This document shows, piece by piece, positions 1 to 34,421 of a DNA stretch of 64,000 nt; within the stretch, counting starts at the first letter, position 1; each line of letters opens with the position of its first letter. Source of the DNA: Asterias rubens. Taxonomy: Eukaryota; Echinodermata; Asteroidea; Forcipulatida; Asteriidae. The stretch is taken from contig NC_047069.1 in assembly GCF_902459465.1 (NCBI RefSeq), forward strand, positions 1,612,001 through 1,676,000, given 5' to 3'. Under the pieces are notes generated by a model. That model did not search any database. It was not told the DNA's origin and saw only the letters and a program-made list of their open reading frames with translations. The translations under genes were made by a program, and so were the position numbers.

Positions 1-24
1 ACTAAACGTGTACCTTCCCTTTAA
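1..24. mobile_element. End of a TTAA-type MITE cut by the window edge
   Basis: The first bases match the terminal segment (motif CGTGTACCTTCCCTTTAA) that closes the complete elements ending near 46,304 and 55,993. Only the end is in the window, so the length of the copy is unknown. Confidence 0.6.
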
Positions 25-366
25 AAATGAATGGCAAAAAAACGTTTCGGTTAGAAGCCTTAGAAACCTACATCAGCTTTCAATAGTATAAAGTAATTTG
101 ATTATTAACATTTTACTTCAAGGTAAAATGTTAAAGAATATCGGATTTTATTCTCCAAAATTTGAATCTGAGAAGTGTTACTGCAGTAATGTTTCTCAGA
201 TTGTGATTAGGGATTATTCGTCCTGCGAGGACATATTCGCTCTGGATTTTCAGCGGTATCTCAAAAATGCAATCAAATTTTCAGATGTTAGTTTTATTGT
301 ATACATTCATAATATAAGATTAAAACAACCGAACGTTAACAAACCAAAGGTATACTTTGACTTTAA

Positions 367-744
367 AGGAACACGTTGCCTTGGATCGGTCGAGTTGGTC
401 TTTGAAAAAGGTTTGTAACCATTTGTTATAAAATGCATATGATTAGAAAGATATTTTAAAAGTAGAATATAATGATCCACACAAGTATCACTCGAAAATT
501 GCGTGGTTTTCCCTTACCTCATCGACAAACACGGTCGGCCATTTATGGGAGTCAAATTTTAACTCTAAATGGCCGACCGTGTTAGTTCGCAAAGTAAAAG
601 GAAAATCATGCAATTACAAGGCAAATATGTGTGGATCATTGTATTCTACTATTAAAACATCTTCCTAACCATATGCATTTTTAAACAAACGGTTATAAAC
701 GCTTTTCAAAGACCAACTCGACCGATCCAAGGCGACGTGTTCCT
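367..744. mobile_element. Palindromic TTAA-flanked MITE (hairpin family), copy 1
   Basis: The two arms are near-perfect inverted copies, starting AGGAACACGTTGCCTTGG and ending with its complement, with TTAA on both sides (363-366 and 745-748). The centre contains an inverted segment around GGCCGACCGTGTTAG. A TTAA target duplication is characteristic of the piggyBac superfamily. There is no coding capacity, so this is a non-autonomous foldback element. Related copies are near 3,197, 36,090, 57,877 and 61,490. Confidence 0.8.
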
Positions 745-1437
745 TTAAGCAAAAAGAGAAAATGAAAACAGTGACGTTTTTTTTCTTCTAATTTTATCCC
801 TATTTCCTTTCGACTCGGATAAACTATTGGGCTTAAATTGTTAAGGTTTGCTATTTCACATGTTAAGTTAAACCAAGTATGGATACTGCTTTATAAATTT
901 ACCAATATAATACTGGCATCATGCAATAAGGATAATACCAATGTTAATTGTTCATTTCTTGAACATTTTGATATGAAAAAATATTTCTGAGTTGTCGATT
1001 CCATGTATGGATTCATATTGATCCACATATCAAACTGGAAATGCAATTGCAAATTGAAAGAAAACGAACATCAAAAAAATTCAACAGAAAAATAGATCGC
1101 AACTTCCTCTCGACTTTGTTTTTAAATACACTCTGTACATACATAAATTGAGTATTGTTTAAGTCTAACTTGATCTTGTTTATACATGTACCTGAATACC
1201 CCAAGCTGCTTGTTTATACAAATTACAATGAATTAATATTCATTTACAATATTGAGTTTTTCCATACAGTATTTCAGGCTGTACATTCCTGCAACTATTG
1301 TACGCTAATTCATAATTCTGTACAGATGTGTTTATGTTTCCTCAACAAAAATATATATATTTTGTTCATTTACATGAGCACAATGGTAATTGTTTATTAA
1401 CAATATATGAAGCAGGCAAAACAAAAGGAGTGTTTAA

Positions 1438-1642
1438 AGGCCGAGTTATAGTCGGTCGCGCGATGGTCGGGCGACGGAAATCTTGATGCCTGATCATAAA
1501 AAGACACAGTTTTTAGGCCTCAGCGATGACTATAAACTGTGTTTGTTTGAGGATTGCGCGTCAAGATTTCCATCGCGCAAAGCTGTGTGTTTGAGTATCG
1601 CGCGTCAAGATTTCCATCGCGCGACCGACTATAAGCCGGCCC
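1438..1642. mobile_element. Foldback (inverted-repeat) element
   Basis: The left arm (about 1,440-1,495) and the right arm (about 1,590-1,642) are inverted copies; both carry TATAGTCGGTCGCGCGATGG or its complement. The right side repeats the segment GTCAAGATTTCCATCGCGC twice. There is no coding capacity. The family is not recognised. Confidence 0.6.
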
Positions 1643-2958
1643 TGCTGTCCACTCTCTTCTAGACAAATTGTAAAGGTCTTGCGCTTCTTCAAACAATTTT
1701 TAGGCATCCTTATTAACTTATACGATGAGTCTCAACAATAAAAAACACACAAGACCTGCACAGTCTATTATTACAGGGTTTGACAACAAATTGCACCTGA
1801 TCTCCGATACCAAAATGAAAGTTTTCTTTGCAATTATTAAAATAATCATCCACTAAAAATATACATTTTTAATGTAAAGCAATCATTTTAAACTACCCGG
1901 GACAGTTTAAATTTGTGACACCCAAAAAAGCATCGCATTCGCATTCGCAGGAAGTACGAACCAGGTTTTTGTGACTTGTGCACAATTTTTTGAGCGACTG
2001 TTTCTAAGCCAATAAATTCTTAGCAAATGATGTCTAACTGTGTTTCGTAAATTATGCTGTCGTGAGTAGTTGTGAGCGAAACAATTTGTTCACCAAACAG
2101 GTAGTCGCGACTATTTTTAGAGTGGTTGAATCGGGTAGTTGAATAACGACTAGTAGAATAAAGAAATGGATGCATTTATCTAGCTTCTTTTCTTATAACC
2201 TCTTTTCGTTTGACTCAAATCAGACTTACTTCTGTCATTTCGTTCTCTTGCAATTGTTTGCATTAGTTTGAAAAAGTGCTTAATTTTAATTGATTTGATG
2301 ACATCTCTGTCATAAAATATCAGGCCTGATACTTCACAGAGGCAACAACGGTGATTGCCCCCATGCCCCCTGGTCATTGCCTTGGTGCCCTTGAAATGCT
2401 CCAGTCGAAATTTACAACTTCCTCATTACAGGAAGTCCTTTACGAAGGAGAAAAAGCCTTGGTGCCCCTTGCCATAACAAAATGAAGCACGCAGGCCTGA
2501 AAAATGTGCGTCCAGTTTGGATTCCACAAAACGTCAATTTGATATGTGATAATGAAGTTTCTTCTTTGGGAAGTAAATTCAGCGCTTTGTATGGTACATG
2601 ATTTGTTTCACAAGTATGTAAAACACAAAAACATAAAATGCAGCAATCAAGTTTTCAGCGTGTAGGTTTTGTCATGGATTGTGTAAACAATTCTTATGCA
2701 CTTATTTAGTGTTACTTTAAACCAGAAAATACCTGAAACTAACAGAAAATAACAGAAAAACTTCCCAAATCGCACCAGAAGTTACACTGGTATTTGCTGT
2801 TTTGCAGTAGTTTTCCCAGTGTTTGCCAATCAGTAACATCCCCTTGTTTTGAGTTGGAAAATGGAAAATTTAAACTGAGTGCTGGTTACAAATTTTCCAC
2901 GTCAGTTTGGAACTAGACAAAAATGTTTGTAATAACAAAAGCTGGAACAGATTAACCT

Positions 2959-26393
<23,435 letters not shown>

Positions 26394-26396
<3 letters not shown>

Positions 26397-26545
26397 GGTA
26401 ATATTGTTCTTGTACACCCTACTTTCGCCTTTCACGGCGTAAATCGCCGTCAAAATACTGGCTACATTGACGACGAAAGTTCTCCCGCATTTCGATTCGA
26501 CTCCAGCTAAGTAAAAATAAAATAGTCAACAACCTCTAGTGCGCA
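26394..26545 (-). other. Candidate first exon 1a of the MBT gene (ATG at the splice donor)
   Basis: On the minus strand ACCATG is followed directly by a donor GTAAGC (26,393-26,388). Joined to the microexon at 24,280 it gives M-ETSCLER in phase. A 23-codon upstream reading frame (starting MRENFRRQC) ends at TAG before this ATG. The 5' limit is a guess. No transcript evidence is available. Confidence 0.45.
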
Positions 26546-27148
26546 TGTCCTGCGTCGACCGAAGACCTCTATAAAACCGTCTCCCATTGGTTACTTTTTC
26601 TCGGGTCTAATAAATTGCTCAATGTGTTTTTAACTCAAAATTACACATTTAAAAATAAAAAAATCTTCAACATGCAGAAAATACAACATTCAATCCTTTT
26701 TATTAAAAGACTTTCATTTTGGGGAACAAAAATCAGATTTTCATTAAAACGGGCCGCAGCAAAAAATATAACCAATGGACGACGTCGTCTGCTTTTTGTT
26801 GAGGCATTTCCCGTAATTTTTTATATTTTCCCACGGGAGTCAACTGTTGAACTTCTAAAACCTTTTAATTTTGTATGTTATCTCTCTGTTTAGAGTAACC
26901 CGAGCTTTAAACTTCAAACTGGTGTCAAATGCGGCCCCTTTTTATCACTATTTGCGTGCAGCCGTGACGCGATATTTCGGTCACAAAAGTTTGTTAGGTT
27001 ATTCTCGGTCATTGACCCAACGACGGTCAGAGGTCAACTCTTCAAAAATAACAACATCAAGACAACTCTTGACAAAAACTCATCTCACGTGACCCTGTGT
27101 TACACATGATTAACAAGTGACAGGCCTACGGTGTACATAGCAAACAAA
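26400..27148. promoter_or_regulatory. Candidate shared 5' region of the MBT gene (minus) and WBP4 (plus)
   Basis: The first WBP4 exon ends at 27,150 and the nearer MBT first-exon candidate ends at 26,394, so the genes are head-to-head less than 0.8 kb apart. The interval contains CCAAT motifs on both strands (near 26,583 and 26,771), a TATAAAA string near 26,570 and an E-box TCACGTGAC at about 27,085-27,093. All motif calls are by eye and could be chance. Confidence 0.45.
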
Positions 27149-30100
27149 ATGTAAGTAAAGTGTACCGCCTTCCGATTCCCTGCTACCTCGAGTTGGCATA
27201 GTAGAAAGCTATGTGAACTGTTGAACTGTTGTGAATGTGACATGCTTGTAGTTGAATTGAAGAACATGCACAGCACACAGTGACACTGACACTGACACTG
27301 ACAGTGACAGTGCAAAGTACTGACTCGTGAGTGTACTTGTCTTTTGGGGATGGGGGGGGGGGGGGGGGTTGGAAGTTGGACCATGGAGGTAGATGGTTGG
27401 ACCATGTGAACTTTGGACTTAATTTATTTCCCTCAAAAAGTATCGTTGAGAGAAACAAATCAGAAAAAAATGAAAGGTTAAAATACAAACAATCTAAACT
27501 AAACTTTTAATTAAATAAAATCATTAAGACTAAGAATACCCAAAATTGAACTGGGGTTGGGGTGAAACAAACCAGCGATACTTACCATGGTTAGCAGGGA
27601 ATCGAAGAACGCGGAACATGTGGTTTGATAATCGTCAGGTCAGGAGGTAGACCCAGTGAGTGGGGCGCTAGATTCCTTTTTTCAAAATGTTGACATCGAT
27701 AATGTCAAAATTTCGAAAAAATGCATCTAGCGCCCCAGTCACTGACAATGGGTCTAGTCAGGAGGCTACTCCTTGGGCTTGGCTACTCCAATACCTATAT
27801 ACGCCTCAGTATTGCCTGCTTTTTAGGTAAACATTGTTTAAGGAACCGTTGTGGCAGGAGATTCTGTTCCCCATATATAACACATGGCAAACTGTGTACA
27901 AACTTCTCCTGATGAAGCACTCTTTTGAATCCTCCTCCGATCCGGCCAGTGTTTTTATCCCATATGGCCGGGGGACAGAATCTCCGGCAGACAGAACTCC
28001 CTGTAACACCGGTAATATCCACTATCTTTTTCAAATTTAATTTAGGCCCTTGTTGGAGTCCTCCGCTGTTTACAACGCGGCAAAAGACAGAGGGTCCAAC
28101 CTTGGCTAAGACCTTCTCTACAATATCTAATATTTTTTTTATCAAACTCACTCTTTTTAAGGGCTACTTACTGGAAGTCCCAGCCGAAGCATCATTGTGA
28201 TTTCTGCAAGTGTTGGATAGCAGACAACAAACCTGTAAGAAATCTGTTTGAATCTGTCCTGTGTAGGGACAGGCTGCCCAAAAGTCCCAAATTGATCATA
28301 ACACACACAAAATTCATTTACAATTATTGTTCAGTTATTGTTGAGTTTCTTCAATCAAAGTTGTAGTGTTAAAGCCATTATACACTTTCGGAACAGAAAA
28401 ACAAAAAGTTCACAGATTTACAAGTAACTTACAGGGTTTACAGAAGGTAATGGTTAAAGACTTCTCTTGAAACATTATTCCATGAAATGCTTTACTTTTT
28501 GAGAAAACATTAAATCAATTATCAATTCTCGACAACGTGAATTACGGATTATAGTAAACATATGTCATGACACGGCGAAACGTGCGGAAACATGGGTGGG
28601 TTTTCCCGTTATTTTCTCCCGACTCCGATGACCGATTGAGTCTAAATTTTCAAAGATTTGTTATTTTATATATAAGTTGTGACACACGAAGTGTGGGCCT
28701 TTGGACAATACTGTTTACCGAAAGTGTCCAATGGCTATAAAGACTTCATGATTTTTGATGTTCCATCCGATGACTACAAACTGTTCTATGTAGTTGAGAC
28801 ATACTCTTAAACTAGAACTATGAGGTTTGTTTCGGAACGTGGAGTCGATAGCGGAATGAGCCTCCTAGTTCTAGGAGTACATGTAGTTGGGACAGATCTA
28901 CTCCTAGAACTATGAGCGTATTTTCGCTGAAACGATAGTGGATCCAGTATCATAGTAGGACGGGTTCAGTTGAGTTTATTACAGTTTGGGGAAGTCCCAG
29001 AGTAAACTTTGGACAGTTATACAACTAGGGTAAAAAAATTGCTGAATATTTACTCTATATTTTCTCTATTGTTTATGATATCATCTTTGTAACAAAAATT
29101 ATACTCGTTATTGTGGCTATATACACACATACTTTGTACAAACTTCTTTCAATGAATTCATTTCATTCAGAGCATTGATTTCCATGAACGAGGCAAGAGA
29201 CACAAAGAAAATGTGGAGAAGAAACTTAAAGATCTGCGACAGAAAGGACATGAGCAGTTCAAAATCCAGCAGACACTGGACCAGGACTTGATCAAGATGG
29301 AACAAGTAAACACAAATTATTTAGTTGTGGTGTTTTACAATTGCAATAACAGATTGTGGTGTGGTTTTAGCTAAAGGATAAAGACCCAATAGTGATTGTG
29401 AGTCGTAAAATTCCGTAGTCATAATCTTGTTTGAAGTTTTCATTAGAGTTGTAACTTTAGGTAAAGGCACTTGACACTTTGGGTAATTAATCAAAATAAT
29501 TTTAGCATAAAAATGTACATTGTAATGAGCAATAGAGAGCTGTTGCACTCTTTTCTTGCAACTTCAATGACCAATTGAGCACAGACTTTCACAGGTTTGT
29601 TATTTTAGGCATAAGATTGGATACACCAAGTGAGAACACTGGTCTTTGACAATTATCATTGAAAAGGTGTTCAGTGCCTTCAAGAATAAATGATGGTGCT
29701 GTGTCATTGTTTTAGTTTTTACTATGATCATCTAGGCCTTTGATTATAAGGTTGCTGAAATCATACCCATTTATTTTTTACTTTCCTGAAGGATGCTCTC
29801 AAGAAATTCAAGAAAGACTTGGAAAATGATCCAGCCCTTGCTGCAGAATACAGAGCTAAAGCTGTTGCTGCTGCGGCTACTGAAGCTGCCGCAGCTAAAC
29901 AGAAGGAAGGTAAACAACAACAATAATACTCTGTTCTATCAAAGTGCTTAGTATTTTTTCCTGCAAGGTATGTGGAGCTACGTTTTTGTTTGGAGTATGA
30001 GCAGATTCCTTTAGAGCACCATGTAATGGTTTACAAGGTGCTGTGGTGCAATAAGCTGACGATTAAACCAGGAAGACCGGGGCAAACCCCTTCTCTTTTC

Positions 30101-33100
30101 GATAAGTGCACTGGGTTCTCTTACATGCACTACACAACACACGGGACCAACGGCTTTGCGTCCCATCCGAAGGACAGAGCAGTGATTAAGTGTCTTGCTT
30201 AAGGACACAAGTGTCACACTCTGCTGATCAAAACACCAGAGTTTGAATTTAGAGCTCTCAACCGCTTGATCACGACACTGCCACTAGTTACCCTATTTCA
30301 CAACTGTGGCATTAGAGTCAACATTTTTTATGCTGGTTTTCTTGCTGTCTTTTTTTATAGTGCCTTTTTTTTCTATTCTTGTCTCTTTTTTTGATAGGGC
30401 TATTACAGGCAGCAAGGAAACTTCACAAACAAGGATTAGCCAAGAAGCAGCTTGGACAGCCAAACACCAGCAACACCCAAAAGGTCACTCCAAGTACAGC
30501 CCAAGCAACAAGCCAAGCAGTTAAATCTGAATCAGACGCTACCAGCTCATCAGTAGAGACAGCGGCACAGTGTGTGTGGCTTGAGGGAACAAGTCCCGAG
30601 GGTGACACGTATTACTGGAATAGTGCGACTGGTGGTAAGTCTAACTCGAATGGGTGTCGTGGCCGAGCAGATAAGAGCACTGATCACAAGCTTTGGTGTT
30701 TCTGTTCAGCAGAGTGTGGGTTCGAGTCCCAGTCATGACACTTCTATCCCTCAGCAAGACACTCAACTATACTTGCTTCTCTCCACCCAGGGGTAGATGG
30801 GTACCTGTGAGGGCAGAGATGGTTTTTGTGATTGATTTTAGCTTAGTAGCGCATATTTGTTGCATAAGGCTGTATACTCCCCAGGGAGCTGAGATGGTTT
30901 AAGGAATGAAATGACCCAGTGACCAGGGGATATAATGTTGGAAGCACTTTGAGACGACCTTCGGGTGTGTAAAGCAGTATATACAAATAGCTTTCCCCTC
31001 ATCGGGCTTTTTCAGTGGTCAGAGTCTAAGTCTGAATTATGTAGTTGACAAAGAATCGTAATGGAAACATCACACCAAGTTTTTGTAGAGAAGACAATTT
31101 TTCAGACGTGGGACTGAAAAACCCAAACCCAAACCGACAAGTAGGATACTTCAAGGTGAGGGCTACACTTAACTGATTTGGCTGTCCACAGTCACCAGGG
31201 GCACGTTGCCACCTACTCCAGGGACTGAAACAGGGTTACCCCACTTCACAGTTTGTAAGGATGCAAGCATGGGTATCATCCACCAGGAGCCTGGCTAAAC
31301 AGGGTTACCCCCTTCACAGTCTATAAGGATGCAAGCATGGGTATCATCCACCAGGAGCCTGGCTAAACAGGGTTACCCCCTTCACAGTCTGTAAGGATGT
31401 AAGCATGAATATCATCCACCAGGAGCCTGGCTAAACAGGGTTACCCCCTTCACAGTCTGTAAGGATGTAGGCATTGGGATCGTCCACTAGGAGCCTGGCT
31501 AAACAGGGTTACCCCCTTCACAGTCTGTAAGGATGTAGGCATTGGGATCGTCCACTAGGAGCCTAGCTAAACAGGGTTACCCCCTTCACAGTCTATAAGG
31601 ATGTAGGCATTGGGATCGTCCACTAGGAGCCTGGCTAAACAGGGTTACCCCCTTCACAGTCTGTAAGGATGTAGGCATTGGGATCGTCCACTAGGAGCCT
31701 GGTTGGTAGAGCCTACTTGAGAAATATCCATACTCTTAAAAAGTTGTTTTCTTCTTCAAATTGCAGAGTCGCAGTGGGAGAAGCCAGAGGACTATGTAGC
31801 AACAGATGAGTCGACTGCCTTCAAGAACCAAGCTGTAGAAGAGGCAGTCAATGAAACAACTGAGCAGGGAGATTCAAATGACAAGCTGGACAGCAGTGAA
31901 TCAGATGAAGAGAAGGTATGTTGAGAATAAATTGAGAAATCATGGCAGAGAGGTTCAAGGTACTAAGTACACAACCCTCCTTTCTTCCATTTAGTTGACT
32001 TAGAGCAAATTCTGTTGCGAACATTTAGTCGACCCCTAACCAGCAATGTTTATGCGCAGTGACGCACTTACTTGAACGACTCGTTTGAAAGTCTAGTCAA
32101 CCATTGGGAACACTCCATTGCCTTCCGCATTTTTTGCTTTAGTGTCACTGGTTCCCTTCTGTGCTTTACACATGTAAGCATGGAACACGCTGTCGGGACC
32201 ACCGAAGAAACCATGGCCATGAGGCTGGTTCCAATTGGTCGACCACAGTAGTCGATGGTCGACCAGCCTGGGTTCGAGTCAAAATAGTCAACCTTCAGTT
32301 AACCATGTTGCACACTTGAACTTTCTCAAAGTTGACCAACGATCTGAAGTCATATAACTGCAAGACTTGTGTAGGGACTGAAAAACCCAATCCACATAGT
32401 GCCTTCGGTAGGATTCGAACCGGGGTCCCAGGGGTGGAAAGCGAGGCAAGACACCGCTATGCCAACATAACTCCCTCAATAAATATATTTACAGCAGATG
32501 GTGGTTGCTGATTCGAAGCCGGCCAAGGCACCCCGGGAACTCCTGCCCCCTAGAACTGAAGCTGAAAAATCTGAAGAAAGTGACAGTGATGAAGAGAGTG
32601 AAGAGGAACCAGAGAAAACTGAGACTGACAAGAAACCAGCCAAAAAGAAAATGAACAACCCCTACGGCAGCTGGGCTACCATTATCCCTGATAACACGTA
32701 AGTTCAACATAAATCCAGGACTGAACTTCACGGAGGCAACCCTGGTCATTGCCTTGGTGCCCTTGAAATGCTCTAGTAGAGATTTACAATTTCCTCATAG
32801 GATGCCCTTTACCAAGGAGAAAATGCCTTGGTGCCCTTGCCCTTTCAAAAATGAAGCATACAGGCCTGTAAATCATTCATACTTACAACCCTGCCACTTT
32901 AGGTTAGGGCAGTAAAAGGTTGACAGTATACAACACAAGTAGGATTTGAAACTTTGCATAGTGGAAGTATAATCAGATGAGGTTTGCAGTAGCACCAAGT
33001 GTAAATCTCTTTTGAGAAGTGTTCGTTCGGAGAAGAACCGGTGGTTGATAACTCAACATTTCAATCAACAAGTAGAAAGATTCCTATTTATAATAATTGT

Positions 33101-33799
33101 GGCTTTTTATATAGCGCACATGTCCGTCACCCAGTGACGCTCCTGGCGCTGTAACATATAGTATTTTCTACCAGATGTGGGACTACGTCTGAATTATGAG
33201 ACCTAATTCTGATAGCACCATGTAATGCTTTACAAGGTGCTGTGGCACAATTTGCTGAAACTATCGATCTCACACATATCAAGACTTGTCAAACCATTTG
33301 ACAAATCTCTTTTTCCACCGTACCCCTCATTTACTGTGACAAGGACTAAAATAATGTCAGAAAGTGAAGGGTTCAAAAGACAAGTCACCAAAGTCAGAGA
33401 GTTAGTATGAACTGGAAACAAAAGACTGTTTGTCAAAGTCGGAATTCCGCAAAGTCGGAATTCCGCAAAGAAGAGGCAGAAGAATCACATCCCCGAGTAT
33501 TAGAAAGTTTGAAGCACTGAAGGTGTACATTATAGTATAGTATCTTGACTTCTTCTTTGCTAACCAGACCTCCAGTAGACCTTCAGCTTCCCACACCAGA
33601 CCGACCGCACTTCAAACCAGTGGTACCCCAAGCTGCACAATTTCAACCTAGGGAAAGAATGAAATTTAAAGAGCGTACTGTTACAACATTATCTACACCA
33701 TCATCATCATCATCATCATCAAGTGGACAGGCCTCATTTAAGAAAAGGAAGTTTGGAGGGGGTGGACGTTCCATTAGACAGAGAGACTCGGACACATGA
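27149..33799 (+). CDS. WBP4: WW domain-binding protein 4 (FBP21-type spliceosomal protein)
   Basis: Exons: 27149-27150 (AT of the start codon, with 5' UTR before it), 28162-28234, 29171-29305, 29792-29909, 30398-30634, 31767-31915, 32495-32697, 33568-33799 (stop TGA). Phases agree and the sum is 1,149 nt, or 382 aa; human WBP4 is about 376. The N-terminus reads MATYWKSQPKHHCDFCKC with the matrin-type finger completed by His30 and His36. One WW domain follows at about 167-198 (CVWLEGTSPEGDTYYW, then ESQWEKPEDY). Then an acidic Ser/Glu region, NNPYGSWATI, and the conserved C-terminal MKFKERTVTTL and FKKRKFGGG patches. The protein is a nuclear component of the spliceosomal B complex that binds Pro-rich ligands through WW. 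Vertebrate proteins have two WW domains; only one is found here. Confidence 0.93.
27290..27370. repeat. Hexamer repeat and poly-G tract
   Basis: Six-base GACACT/GACAGT repeats (about 27,280-27,312) are followed by a long G run (27,353-27,368) in WBP4 intron 1. Confidence 0.7.
27586..27635 (-). other. Candidate alternative first exon 1b of the MBT gene
   Basis: A second ACCATG/GTAAGT junction lies on the minus strand (ATG 27,588-27,586). It too would join the microexon in phase 0. It sits antisense inside WBP4 intron 1, just before a small inverted-repeat element. It may be a genuine alternative start or chance. Confidence 0.3.
27640..27772. mobile_element. Short inverted-repeat element in WBP4 intron 1
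   Basis: The left arm GTGGGGCGCTAGAT and the right arm ATCTAGCGCCCCAGTCAC are inverted, extended outward by GGTAGACCCA and TGGGTCTA. An inner inverted pair GACAT/ATGTC flanks CGATA. Non-coding MITE-like hairpin. Confidence 0.65.
28162..29305 (+). CDS. WBP4: WBP4 exons 2-3: matrin-type zinc finger
   Basis: Exon 2 (28162-28234) supplies Cys13 and Cys16; exon 3 (29171-29305) starts SIDFHERGKRHKENV and supplies His30 and His36. The acceptor TTTTTAAG at 28,161 has a short polypyrimidine tract but gives the ATG G junction. The intron between them carries a TTAA-type MITE (28,373-28,737). Confidence 0.9.
28373..28737. mobile_element. TTAA-type MITE, second family
   Basis: Left TTAA at 28,369-28,372; the right flank has mutated to TATAA. 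The interior matches 38,920-39,287 almost base for base (GAAACATTATTCCATGAAAT, GACACGGCGAAACGTGCGG). Confidence 0.8.
29463..29687. mobile_element. TTAA-family MITE, diverged copy
   Basis: Begins AAAGGCACTTGACACTTTGG and ends AAGGTGTTCAGTGCCTTC. Internal landmarks CACCAAGTGAGAACACTGGT match the family at 7,743. It lies in WBP4 intron 3 and the target sites are no longer clean TTAA. Confidence 0.7.
29938..30285 (-). mobile_element. tRNA-derived SINE, reverse orientation, in WBP4 intron 4
   Basis: Landmarks GTATTTTTTCCTGCAAGGT, AAGTGCACTGGGTTC and CTTAAGGACACAAGTGTCAC are in the order of the reverse-oriented copies elsewhere. The tRNA-like end lies near 30,230-30,280. Confidence 0.75.
30398..31915 (+). 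CDS. WBP4: WBP4 exons 5-6: WW domain
   Basis: The WW domain is split by an intron after the second strand: exon 5 ends WNSATG and exon 6 begins ESQWEKPEDY. The two signature Trp residues are near positions 170 and 192, with YYW in the middle strand. The intron holds a SINE (30,652-30,985) and a 68-bp tandem repeat. Confidence 0.9.
30652..30985 (+). mobile_element. tRNA-derived SINE with well-kept tRNA-like head, in WBP4 intron 5
   Basis: The head starts GTCGTGGCCGAGCAGATAAG and has the B-box-like GTGGGTTCGAGTCCCAG. The body differs from the 18,655 copy after about 100 bp (CAGGGGTAGATGGGTACCTG), so it is a second subfamily, shared with 45,535-45,840 in reverse. Confidence 0.8.
31231..31705. 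repeat. 68-bp tandem repeat, about 7 copies
   Basis: The unit contains ACAGGGTTACCCCCTTCACA, GTAAGGATG and CCAGGAGCCTGGCT. The period is 68 in the best-aligned copies. Two variant types (CATGGGTATCATCCACCAG and CATTGGGATCGTCCACTAG) occur in blocks, early copies of one and late copies of the other. Lies in WBP4 intron 5. Confidence 0.88.
32370..32478 (-). mobile_element. tRNA-like SINE fragment, reverse
   Basis: GGTAGGATTCGAACCGGGGT is a reversed B-box-like region, and TGTAGGGACTGAAAAACCCA recurs near 31,100 and, in part, 34,890. It lies immediately before the WBP4 exon 7 acceptor. Confidence 0.6.
32495..33799 (+). CDS. WBP4: WBP4 exons 7-8: acidic region and conserved C-terminus
   Basis: Exon 7 has a CAGCAG tandem acceptor at 32,492-32,497, so transcripts may differ by one Gln codon. 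It encodes an acidic Ser/Glu stretch and MNNPYGSWATIIPDN. Exon 8 begins in phase (ACA) and ends FGGGGRSIRQRDSDT. A (TCA)n tract encodes a run of eight Ser near 33,700-33,720. Confidence 0.88.
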
Positions 33800-34415
33800 A
33801 AGTCACTCGGTTTAAAATTTGCATAAAAAAACTTACCCATTTTTTTATTTAAACTTGAAAAGATGGAACATAAGTTCATTCAATTTCCTCAAATGGCTTC
33901 ATGTTTTGTCAATTTGTTTGAAAAGAAAGCCCTGTTGAGAGCGCCTTGATTTTTATCCTACAGGGTTATTCCTGCTTGCTTTAACTTTACATTTAAAGTC
34001 ACATTTAAAGTAGGCACTTGATAATACGATTTATACAAAATGGTCAACAACTTGTAGTTTACTGTCCCTTTAAATAGCACACACGGCCCACTTTCACAAA
34101 AAGCTATGATTGATCTTGACTGCGAATCAATCTTATTTGCTAAGCTTTGCTATGCAAAGTGTGATGTCACAATACAAATCACTTATTACTGTGAAATTGA
34201 ATCTATAAACTGGGTTTGAGAGTTTGGAGGCTTGCCAAAAAAAAATACTCAATCAGAAACATCACTACTTACAGTACCATGCCTTGTTTGTTTCACTACA
34301 ATTTAAGTTATGGTTATTCAAACGTTTCAACTCTATTTTATAAGCTGGAATTATGTAAGAAAAGGTTAAAACTAGAAGGCAAAATGTGTGAAGGCAAAGC
34401 TTTACTGTTGAAGTG

Positions 34416-34421
34416 AATAAA
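34416..34421 (+). terminator. Possible poly(A) signal of WBP4
   Basis: AATAAA, 617 bp after the stop codon. A second AATAAA lies near 34,566. The call rests on the hexamer alone. Confidence 0.35.

Larger units (their letters stand above)
25..2958. other. 3' flank of the MBT-protein gene; intergenic
   Basis: No exon could be supported here. It holds a palindromic TTAA element (367-744), a foldback element (about 1,438-1,642) and AT-rich unique sequence. Copies of a short interspersed repeat (motif GAAATGCTCCAGT, also near 21,170, 32,760 and 46,500) lie around 2,330-2,510. An open frame at 98-418 was examined and not accepted as a gene. Confidence 0.5.

Noticed and set aside
98-418. 106-codon open frame on the plus strand
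   Set aside because: Its 3' third is the start of a MITE (from 367), it has no recognisable domain, and no splice partner was found. Most likely a chance frame.
30652-30745. Functional tRNA gene
   Set aside because: The A- and B-box-like parts are present, but the arms do not pair as a complete tRNA and the body continues as a SINE also found elsewhere.
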